A program made the position numbers and the translations under genes. 64,000 nucleotides of DNA, from the NCBI RefSeq assembly GCF_022605725.1, contig NC_065546.1, positions 23,122,227 to 23,186,226 on the forward strand, read 5' to 3'. The notes under the pieces are model-generated. The model had not been told where the DNA came from. It did no database searches and saw nothing but the letters and a program-made list of their open reading frames with translations. Source of the stretch: Anthonomus grandis grandis (taxonomy: Eukaryota; Arthropoda; Insecta; Coleoptera; Curculionidae). Below are positions 20,460 through 32,400 of this stretch, one piece after another; position 1 is the first letter of the stretch, and each line of letters starts with the position of its first letter.

Positions 20460-23400
20460 CTGTAAATTATAAATTTATATTAGTTTTTTATTATATAAGT
20501 GATAATTACTACTAGTTAAGTTTATTAACGGCTGAGAGGTACTATATATCAGCAATGAATTATCGAGGGGAATTATCAGGAGCAATAAGAAAAAAATGTG
20601 TTATTTACATGGTTAAAAAAACTCGCTGGCAACCATTTTCAAATTCCAAACTCTACTCTACTAATTTAATGGAGCGTATTTACTATTGTCAAAAAAAGTA
20701 TTTAAAAAAGCATTATTTAAACTTTCCCAACTTTCTTTTCTTCAATTTTTCCCCTTGTGCCCTAATGTGATTAATAGAAGTGACATGTAGTGCAATTATT
20801 AACGTAATATTTTGTTTAAAACCCTTATGGGACTATTTGTCAGAAAAACGTATTTTTTTATTGACCATAGCAATTGCGTCCCCTAGTGGCAAAGTAGGAA
20901 ACTTTCATTAAAATTACTTCCAGGAACTTCTTTTGGTTACTTTTATTAACCGATGTTTTCCCATAAGTTTCTGGATTATTTGCATAAGGTACCTCACCGG
21001 ATTTAATAAAACACGTTATAAAGGGTGATAATTTAATAAGCTGAAATGCCCATATTAATAAAAAAACGCGAAAACAGTTTTTATAAAAAGAAAGGGAACA
21101 AAAACAAGCATATTATCTCATCCTTCTCTACAACTCCTTGGACAGGGTGAGATACACCTCTTTCTTAAATAGAAAAGGGAGTCGAGTGATACATCTTTTG
21201 AAAGAGCAACATTTTATTTAAAATGGCGCTTCGTTTTTTATATTTGAGTTGCTGCACTGCGGCATGGAGATTATCAGTTGACGATTTCAATATTTAAGAA
21301 GGTAAAACGTAATTTTGTAGTGAATATTATATCAATTGAATTTAAATATGAACTCTACTGTAAAATACACACATCAAAATGTGTAAGCGAGACATGGTTC
21401 CATGTGTTCACCACACACTTAGCAAAGTCTATATATTTCAATATGCAAGGATGCAGAAGAAACCTTGATTCATTGGTAAAAAAATGCATGCACACTCATT
21501 CCACGCCAGTTCTGATTTTCTTATATCCTGGGTTTTTCCTAATGTATACTATTTCCTGTGACTCTCTAATGGGATGTCTGGAGTAAAAATTGTTTCCTTT
21601 TTTTCTTGCAATATATTCCTTATTTGAGCAGTTACACTAACGCCATGAACATTTTGACGTTCACTTTTTAGGTGGTTAGCAGTAATATTGGGTTTTTGAA
21701 ATGGCTGAAGACGATGTAGAGGTTCTGTTACTCTAGTATGTTTGTCGTTGCGGACGTTTGTACCACCCTGTATCTGTGTTTTACAAGCCTGTAACTGTGG
21801 TTTTCAATCAAAATTTGGCCTTTGCACGTATAAATAAAACAAATTTTCACTGCACTGGCAGCAAAAATTCTACTGAATACATTTTTTAATTTACCAAATA
21901 CGCCTTGAACATTTTAGATTATTTAATATCAACAATATAATAATTTCATATGATGAACATGATAAGGTGTATATAAAGGACTATTCAATAAATAATAATA
22001 AACACAATTTATTTTATCTTTATCTATAAATTAAAGGGCTTTTTTTTCTTGTCCCCTAGACCATTTTGATGTATGTATTTTTAACGACAAAAAAACACAA
22101 TATTTTCCATTCTACGCTCTACCTCCAAGTTAGTACGCAATCGTATTTACACGTTTATATTAGATATTATAAAAAATTACCTATAATCCAAGTTAGTCCG
22201 ATAACGACTCTAACCCCTTTGGTCTTATTCCATTTTAAATATTTTATACCATATACAATGTAAACGTATCGGTCAACTGCTAATAGGCCAACAGAGTAAA
22301 TTGAAGATAGAGCACTTGATACGATTAATCCTAAAATAAAATATTTTAATTTAGATTAAATCACAGCAACTATAGAGATAATATAATTGAATAAATTATA
22401 CATTCCCATAATGAACATTTTTGTAAAGCTTAAGTTAAGTAGTATTAAGTTGTTGACATATGCTATTTAAAATCCTTAATATCAAATTTGAAGTAAACCG
22501 AGTAAGAGAGACCAAAATTTCTCATATCTGCTCTCTTAAAATGATTGAAAATAATTCCGGCGCGGCAGTTGAAAAAATATAGCCATAACTGCCTGTACAA
22601 AAGAAAGAATTTATTTTTCTCAATTTCAATACAATTTCTATTTTCTTTATAACCTATTGGAAATTAAACATACTTCTTTCATTCATTGTAAAGTGTGTTT
22701 CTTGGAACTCCTGTTTCCCCACAATCAAAACAATCAATATTTTTTATGCCTATTTTGCTCATATAAATCAGATATAAAACATAGAAAGACGTAAGACGGG
22801 TGATAGTTCTAATAAATTACTTATTATATTTAAAAAAAATGTTTTCTTTTTATTTTGTTAAATAACCCTATCGTTGTAACATCTGTCGTTGGTTCTTTTC
22901 TTGCTTTATCTATATTCTATATTCCATTTTCTATGTATACCGGGTGGTGCGTCGCCGAGCGGAACATAGGAAATCCCATGTAAATTTTAAGGGTGTCAAT
23001 TATCGGCTTCCCTGTACATTTTACAGAAGAAATGTAAGATAACTTTTTGCAGATACCAATCTGGTAAACCAATTCAAGAAATGTTTTTTTTTCGTTTTAT
23101 CAATCTTACAATCATACATTCAAAGTAAGACACGTTAACATTACTTTTTTATCTAAACTTTTATTTAATATAACGATGAAGTTAAACCAATAACAATTAT
23201 TATTATCGATTATTAAAAAAATAATTTTATCATACTTAGAATTTAATTAAACCAATAGCAGTATCTGAAATATTTTCAATTTATTTTCCCATCAAGCCTA
23301 CCTGGTCCATTTCAACCATTAAACCTATTGTTAGTAAATTCGAGTCCAAAGACATTGCAATAAATAATTATATATGTTTAACTCAGAAGATCGAAAATAG

Positions 23401-26400
23401 ATCCGAAAAAAGAGAGAACAGAACTCTTAATATTTTACTAAGTGTGGAAATATAAAATAAAATACAATAACTTTTTTTAAAATAATAGAGAATTACATAA
23501 AAACATCAATTAATCATATGTTCAAACAACCCCCCATTAACAGCTAAACAATATCCTAACCGATCAAAAAATTCATTTCTAACGTTACTAAGTTGATATT
23601 GGGAAATTTGATTACATTCTAACGAAATTACGTTTTGTAACTGGTTTAGATTCTTAAATTGTACACTTTTATAAATGACACTTTTTAAATGACCCCACAA
23701 AAAGAAGTCATTCGGTGAAAGATCAGGTGACCTGGCTGGCCAAAGTATCCGGTACCGTGGACCAATAATATTGCGGTTAAGAGCATTTTCCAATCACTCT
23801 TTAACCATGCGGGCATTATGGGCCGGGCAACCATCCATTTGGTACCAGATCATTTAATCTTCCTGAACAACTTCTTCCAAGGCGGGTCCAATTTGATTTT
23901 GAAATAAGGCCAAATAGGTTTCAGCTATTAGATTATAGTCCATAAAAGAAGGTCCAATGATATGGTGTCCGATAATTCCCACGAATACATTTGTTTTTTG
24001 GGGATATTGTGTCCGAGTATGAACAAAGCGATGTTCATTTTCTTGGCTCCAATACCGGCAATTCTGAACATTTGGTTCATTGTTGAGGGTAAATGTACAT
24101 TAATCGGTAAAACAAATATTTCTTAAAAAATTCCTATTATTATTTGCTCTTTCCATCATTTCAAAACAAAATGCCATTCTTCGCTCTTCATCTCCTTCCT
24201 GCAGCTCTTGATATTTTTCGAATTTATACGAATAATATTTGTGTTTTTTTAAAGTGCGCAATACCGTTGTATGATGTTTATTTACCTCTTGCCCAAGAAC
24301 CCTCGTACTAACCATCTTGTTTTCCTCCACACTCAGTAGAATATTAAGATCTCTGTTCTCTCTTTCTTCGGCTCTATTTTCAATATCCTGAGTTGAACAT
24401 TTACAATTACTTATTACGGTACCTTTGGAGTTGAACTTATTGACAATACGTTTAATAGTTGAAATGGACGGAATGGGCTTGGTGGGGAAATAAACTGAAA
24501 ACATTTCAGATATTGCTCAAAAACTGTTTCTCGCATAATGCCACTTAATTATGGCTATTTTTTCGTCGATTGAATAATTCATACTTGTTTTCAAATATCG
24601 ACTGTCACTGATTTATTAACACTTTTCCTCACGTCAGTGACAATATTCATTTTACTGGTGCCCGTTTAGTTTTACCTGAACCGAAAATTTGCTAATTTTG
24701 CAATTACATTTAATTTAATAATTTAAGATTCGCTTATTAAAATCTTGTGAAACTTTGCACAAGGGTTTGATTTTTGTTTTTTCAGATTGGTCTCTTCAAA
24801 AAGTTATCTTACATTTTTTCTATAAAATGTACAGGGAAGCCAATAATTGACCCCCTTAAAATTTACATGGGTTTTCCTATGTTACGCTCGGCGATGCACC
24901 ACCCGGTATGATTAATAATAGGCTATTATTCAATCAACGCTACAAGCTATTAGTTTGTTATATATATTGAGGGTGTAAAAGAGAAACATATATTTATTTT
25001 TTTTGTTTACAAATTCTTTATTAATTTCTTCTTGCTGCTTTTCTTCATTTCTTTATAGGTTGTTAACTTTTACTTGATAATTTAAGTTAAAGGCATTAAA
25101 TATTATTAGTATAATTAAAAAATATCGTCTGGACCAAAATGAAGGGTTCGATGTGGACTGTATAATTTATTTGTAATAACTTTATTATTTATATTAAATA
25201 CAACCGTAAAAGTAACGACTGGTACATAGGAACGGCGTCGGGTTGTGATCTTATTGAAGACTATCACTAAACTAACAGAGAGCGGTGATGCCGCTGTTCA
25301 AATTTGACCGTTGACAATGGCGATAAAGGTCTGGAGTTTAACACTCCCTTTATTTGGGTTAAAATCGTGTTAAGCTCTTCGTAGGTAAGTTTAGCTTCAC
25401 CAATTACGCCTTTTAAATGATACTTAACACATTTAATGTCCGATTCCCACAATCCGCCAAAATTAGAAGCCCTAGAAGGTATAAAATGCCAGTTATTAAT
25501 ACCTTCACTAGACAAAGCAGAACCAATCTTATTAGAATTGGACTCAAAAAAATTACGTAAAATTGAATTGGCCCCGACAAAATTAGTGCTATTGTCAGAA
25601 TAAAGGTGCAAAAGTTACCTCTCCTCGCAACAAATCGCCGCAAAATCAAAATAAACGATTGACTTGTGAGATCTGTCACGCACTCTAGATGAATACATTT
25701 TGTACTCATATAAATAAAAATACATATGTACGCCTTTAAAAGTTTGGGATTTCTAGTTTTTCTGTCCTGAATTTCAATTGGACCTGCGTAGTCAATACCA
25801 GTACATGTAAACACTGGTTGGTACGCTGATACTCTACATTCGGGTAAATTTCCCATAATATAATCAGCAGTTACTGGTTTAGCCTTAAAACAAATAACGC
25901 ACCGTCTAACAACAGACCTAGCTAGGCCACGACCAGAAATTGGCCAATATTGTTGTCTTACAGTATATAACAACTGTTGTGGACCGCAGAGTAAAAGATG
26001 TTCATGGGTATGACTCATGGTCAGGATAATCAAAGTAGTTAAAAAATGTTTATTATGTAAAATTACAGGATGCCTGTGTTCCTTAGAAACCTTCGCCTTT
26101 TGAATCCTACTACCTACTCTTATCAAACCATCACTGTCAATATATAGATTAAGGCTCAAGAGTTTACTAGACATTTTTATTTTCTTCTGACTTAAAAAGG
26201 AATAATATTCAATGCGAAACGATTGTTTTTGAGCAATTTTTAACAAATTCTGTAACGAGAAATTAAGTTCACTACAAGACAAAGGCCTACAGAATTTCCT
26301 TTTATCTTTCAAATTTTTAATAAATCTTAAGCCATATGCAAACACCCTTTGTAATTTAATTAATTGTGAAAATTTATCTAAATCAAAATCAGGTGCCTTG

Positions 26401-29400
26401 AAGACAATAGACGAATGGGAAACAACATTTTCCTCCGGTATTTCTTGTGGTACAACTGGGAACTCTTGCAAATTATCTGAGCATAAAAAATAAGAAACGG
26501 GTTCCACCATAGCTTAAAATTTAAAAGTTGTTGGGCTGAAATGCCTCTGGATAGACAGTCGGCAGAATGTTTCTCTGACCTTACATGAAACCTAGCAGTC
26601 CCAAAGAGTCAAGTATTTGGCTTGTTACTGACAGAATTATCCTTTTGGTCAGAATGCTCCTACCAGAAAATGATTTTATCGAATAATGAATAGTATCACT
26701 ATAAGCATTCCAAATGACACCCAAAGTCTTATTTTGTTTAGTTTAGTCAATTTGCAAAATACCCGAGGATATTTCATTATCTACATGAAACTTAGGCAGC
26801 AATTCAGGCCTATTAGAAAGCCATTTTCTCAATTTAAAACCTCCAGACTCCAAAATAAACGATATATCTCGTTGAAGCTACAATAGTTCAGCACTTGAAA
26901 AGGTTCCGGCCAAAAGATCATCAAAATAAAAGCAGGTTAAAATAATTTCACAAGCCTGCTGAAATTCATGTTTAAAATCTAATGCCAACTGCTTTAGACA
27001 TCTGACTGCCAAAATGGCGACGAGGCGCAACCGTAAGTAATAGTTTGTAGCTCGTAACATTCAATAGAAGCATCCGAGGACTGCGGAACCTTCCACAAAA
27101 TTCTTTGAAATCATCGTTGATCGGGATGAATAAGTATCTGACGATACATCTTGGATATATCTGCATTAATGATAAACGGGTAAATTCTAAACTGTAAGAG
27201 TATGGACAAGAGATCGTTTTGAATAGTTGGGCCCACATACTGAATGTCGTTTAAAGATAATCCAGTATCTGTCTTGGCTGACGCATCAAAAACCACCCTA
27301 AGCTTTGTCGTCAAACTTGATTCTTTAAGAACCGCATATTGCGGTAAATAGTAGGATAACCTGGAATTGACGTCGCTAATAGAAAAGTTTTTGACTTTAA
27401 CCATATGCTTTAAGTCCCGGTATTCATTCAGAAAATCAATATAATCTCTTTCCAAAAACTTATTTTTGTTTAAACGCTGCACCAAAAATGTTAAACCAGG
27501 TGAGTTTATTTGTTCATTTAATAAAATACGGTAGAAGATGTCTACTCCTAATAAAATATCAACTAGCTCTAGTATGTTAAAGGAGTCATCGGCTAATTCC
27601 AAATCAGAAGGCAAATTCCACTGCGAAACATCAAATGATGTCGTGGGTAAAAATTGAGTTATTTTGGAAATAAGACAAGAAATAAAATCGCTAAAAAGTC
27701 CATTAATTGAAGAAATATTTAAATTTATCCTGGAGTTGACGGTGGTCGTCAGAGCCTCACCGACACCCATAACATCAAAATAATCTTATGCCTCTCCAAA
27801 ACCAAATTATTTACCAAACTATCCGTAATAAAATTACTCTGAGCTCCAGCATCTAATAATGCATGCACAACATACATCGCTCCATTAGAATCACAAACAC
27901 TTATTTTCGCCGTCGATAAAACTGACAACGTCACCCCCTGTCCACTCGCATGACCAACAAGTGTCGTCATCGGCTCCGCAACTGCTTCACCTGCGTCTGG
28001 AGTTTCACGCCTTATGCTGTTGATCGTCCGGAGTATGGATACTTGATGAATGAAGAAGTGTATTGTGTTTGAGTCCATACTGGCGACAAGTTGAATTACT
28101 AGAGCAATTTTCTATAGTGTGAGAGGGATTAAGACAATTAACACAGAAATTCAATTTATTAACTGCTGAACTTCTAGCCTTAACATCCAATTTTTTCAAG
28201 GCGAAACACGGATAGACCGAATGATTTTTCTTACAGAAATAACGAACAAATTTGGCTTGCTTTTGGGGATAAGTGGTAGAATGATGACAACGAACTTTAT
28301 TTTCGGTACGCGGCAACGTCCTTGGCTGTTTAACAGATTCCAATTTTTCCAAAATTTCACATCTTGCCTTTAAAAATGTATTTACATCTTTAAACTGGGG
28401 CAATTCACCTGAAATTTGATAAGACTCCCATTCCCTCCGTGAAATTGAATCAAATTTACTAGTGAGTAAATAGACAATCAAAGTGTCCCAATTGTCTGTA
28501 TTTTGTCCCAAACTTTTAAGCGAGCGCAAATTTTTATTAAACAAATCATATAACTTTTGCAAATCATTATGCGATTCTTTAGTTAATGCGGGGTACTCAA
28601 ACAAAGCCTTTATGTAATTAAAGATGATCAATCGTTTATTTTCATATCTGTCAACCAAAAGAGACCAGGCAACAGCGTAGTTGTCAATTGTTACCGATAA
28701 ATTAGCAATAGCCTGCAGAGGCTCGGCTTCTAAGTATGATTTTAAATAATAAAAACGCTGTACATCACTTAGATTATAATTATTATCAATCATTGCAACA
28801 ACAGAGTCTCTAAACTCCAGCCATTTTTCATAAGCTCCGTTAAACATAGGAAGCTTTAGATCAGGCAAATTAACAAACAAAGGAGTATGAGAAAAAGTTT
28901 GAGTTTGAGCTGATGGCTTCGATTAAGAAATTGTTTGAGGTTGAGCTGATGGCTCCGATTGAAAGATTGTTTGAGTATTTGCAGTACTTTGCACTATCAC
29001 CGGTACATCAGGTATTTCGTGAATAGACCTTGCGACAATGCTGGAAGTCACGTTTGCACTTTTATCCGAACTACTACTATGTGACATATTGCATGACTTA
29101 GGTTTATTAACAACAATCTTAATTTTACTTATAATAGAGTAAAAAACTCCTCCTCAAAACTAAGTCTCTCTGAAGATTCTTTTTCAATAATTTCTTCAAT
29201 ATTTACATTTTCCTGATCAGCGGCACTCAACTCTACTTCAATGTCATTTTGAATGTCTTCAAACTGGCTCAAGAGAGGCTCGGCTCTGTCTAGGCGACTA
29301 TGAAATTGAGTAACCTCCAATTCAGAAATATTATTCAGGTCAAGGGCATCAAAATGGTGTTTAAGTCTTGTCAACTGACCTTTAATACCACCTCTTTTTA

Positions 29401-32400
29401 ATCTAAGTTTGTTTAAAAGTGACATTTTAATTATTGAGATATAAATAAAATGTAAATATACGAATTTCACTAAACAAACCTACCAGAATTATAAAATAAT
29501 CCAATATTTAAAATAACCCAAATAGACTGACCAAAGTCAACGGACTTACATGTCTTCCTGATTACCACTTCAGCAATCAAACCATTGACAAACTTGCAAA
29601 TTCCGGCCTGGAAACTAGCAGTAGTAGGCTCCAAAAATAGCCTGAAGGCGTTGCAAAAATTGCCGCGACAACAGGCACCAAATTTGCCACAATAAATGTA
29701 ATTTCTACCTCAAATCCGGTTCGTCTGGACCAAAATGAAGGGTTCGATGTGGACTGTATAATTTATTTTTAATAACTTTATTATTTATATTAAATACAAC
29801 CGTAAAAGTAACGACTGACACATAGGAACGGCGTCGTGTTGCTTATTGGAGACTGTCACTAAACTAACAGAGAGCGGTGATGCCGCTGTTCAAATTTGGC
29901 CCTAACATGTTTATATAACTATAGATATTTAAGGAAAGTTATGAATGTTTTGTTAATTAATTAGCATGAATATATTGAATTTAAGATTTGGTCATGTAAG
30001 ATTCTTGGTTCCAAGTATGGCTGAGTTAAATGCATTTTTGCCTGCCTCAAGTTTTGACATAATCGGAGTATCTGAAACATGGCTCCACATGGTATCTGAA
30101 ACATGAAGCCCACAGATAAATTCTCAAGTGGTTAAAATTTCGGGTTATAACTTCATAAGACAAAATAGAGTGGGCCGACGAGGGAGGTATGTGAGGGATT
30201 ATTTTGATTATGTTTTGGTTAAAAGTGAAAATACTCAAAGCATTTATATTGAACAAAAATATGGATTAAATAAAAAATTAACAAACAAACTTATCTTTTT
30301 GGTTGCATCTATAGGCCACCCTGCTATAAAACGGTGGAATTGTTATCTCTGTTTGACAATATGCTTACCTCGCTTACCCCAATATGTGATAATATCTGTT
30401 GTACAGGAGATTTTAATTTGGACTATAGTGATCCACCCTCATTACCTAAAAATAGTCAAACTAGGCCATTATTAGATAAGTTCTTTAAGAGGATTATTCA
30501 CCCATAAATTTCTGTTTCCTGGATAACTTTTTTATTTTACAATATTTTTTAATGCGGTTTTCACTAATGAAATGTACATATTTTGTCAAGAGTTGATAGG
30601 TGCCAGTTTTTCAAATTTCTAAAATTTTGATTTTTTATTTAAAAACCAAAAAGATAAATAAAAAAACCTTTCCATACGTCTCTAGATACATCGATTTTAG
30701 AAACATTATATTAAAAAACCATTTAAAAAAAAATAATAATAAACCTTTGAGAATGGAAATACAAAATTCAGGCATTTTTCTTATAATTTCTTGAACCGCC
30801 GATAAGTTTAGTATCATATGGCAACAACGCACGGCCGGGCTAGCATGAATCAAATCAAAATACGCGCGACGCTTGTTCGGCCCGATCTGTGCAAGCGACG
30901 GTATCGGCTACTGGTCAACAGCAATAATTCAATATTATGCAAAATTGAAATGTTCATTGGCATTTCGCTTAGAAGTATTTTCTCCCAATTTTCTGCACGT
31001 TGTTCTTTATACTATTAGGTTTTTTATGTTTATTTTTAAGAAATGGGAAAAAGAAAAGAAGGAAAGTCAAAAGTTTATTATTCTAAACGAAAAAGTAGGA
31101 AGCCAAAAAAGGATCAGTTTAGGCCTAGAATGGCTGCAAATATGGAATAAGAATGCCACATTGATTTACTATTTATATATAAATGAAAATAAATGATTCA
31201 TTTTGGAATGAAAAAATGAAAGAAAAATAAAGATTTTTTATTTTAAATGTCTACTGCCTGTAGAATCATAGATCCTAGGCATAATAGAGGCATGGAAATT
31301 CGAAACCCATCTAGAACTTGAGCTGTAAATGACAATTTTTGTATTACATTTGTTTGGTTTTTCTATTTTCATTAGAATATGCCACTTCGTTGTATTATAA
31401 TTTTCATTTTTGTATACTTATATAACTTTTTAATATTGTCTTATATTTTATACAGCTTGTTCTAAAACATGTACCTACGTCATTATAAGTACACACAACA
31501 TCCATAAACACAAAAAAAATAAGTGTAATCTAATGTAACGAGTTCAAAACTGAGACACACATTTTTTTAAAATTAATTGAACTTTGATGAAGCTCACGCG
31601 TATAAAAACTCAAAATAAATAGTCATAATTTATTTTTTATATTCTGGTTGCTAAGAACTGTTTAAGAAGGCATATTTAAAGGTGATTAACATTAAAAGAA
31701 ATTAATATTTATTTATTTTTTTATTTCTCTTTGACGAGAGCTGTATATACAGGGTGGCTAAACGAAACGGCTAAGTCGGGCTCGTAAAGATTTTAAAAAG
31801 AAAACGCTCGGACCCGTCAATTAAGATTACCACGAGGAAACATTTTCAGAGTATAATACCACCCCTATCTGTCATCCCTTAGACAGGGTGGAACTAACCT
31901 CAAAAATTTTAAATGGAATAGTGGCTTGAGTTATACCTTGTTTGAGAGGTCTTTTGATTTTCTTTACGCCTACACCTAATTTAAAGGATTTTACTTAAGT
32001 AGTTCTCAAACTATTGACTATTTTAACATTTAATATAGTTTTTTGGAAAACCTGTATTAAATCGCAATTCTTTATCGACCTATTAATTTACAACAATCAT
32101 ACATAAACACTAGGCCAACAAATACTGAAAATGGCCATCGTTATAAGCAATAATACAGATTTATATATACCGGGTGGTGCGTCGCCGAGCGGAACATAAG
32201 AAAACCCATGTAAATTTTAAGGGGGTCAATTATTGGCTTCCCTGTACATTTTATAGAAAAAATTTAAAATAACTCTTTGAAGAGACCAATCTGGCAAAGC
32301 CTTGTGCAAAGTTTCAAAAAATTTTAATAAGCTAATCTTGAATTATTCAATTAAATGTAATTGCAAAATTAGCAAATTTTCAGTTCAGGTAAAACCAAAC

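Larger units (their letters stand above)
22940..24906. mobile_element. Element D: mariner relative with CCGGGTGG ends, ~150-bp arms
   Basis: TA-flanked (22938-22939 and 24907-24908). The left end CCGGGTGGTGCGTCGCCGAG and the right end, its near-complement, continue as an inverted repeat for about 110-150 bp. It contains a minus-strand transposase. It also carries, at 23271-23450, a plus-strand copy of that transposase's N-terminal coding region. It lies in receptor intron 2, 610 bp from exon 3. A truncated sister copy is element F. Confidence 0.9.

Noticed and set aside
21278..21586. A 102-codon plus-strand frame in receptor intron 3
   Set aside because: No recognisable domain, ordinary length for chance in this composition, and no splice or start context.
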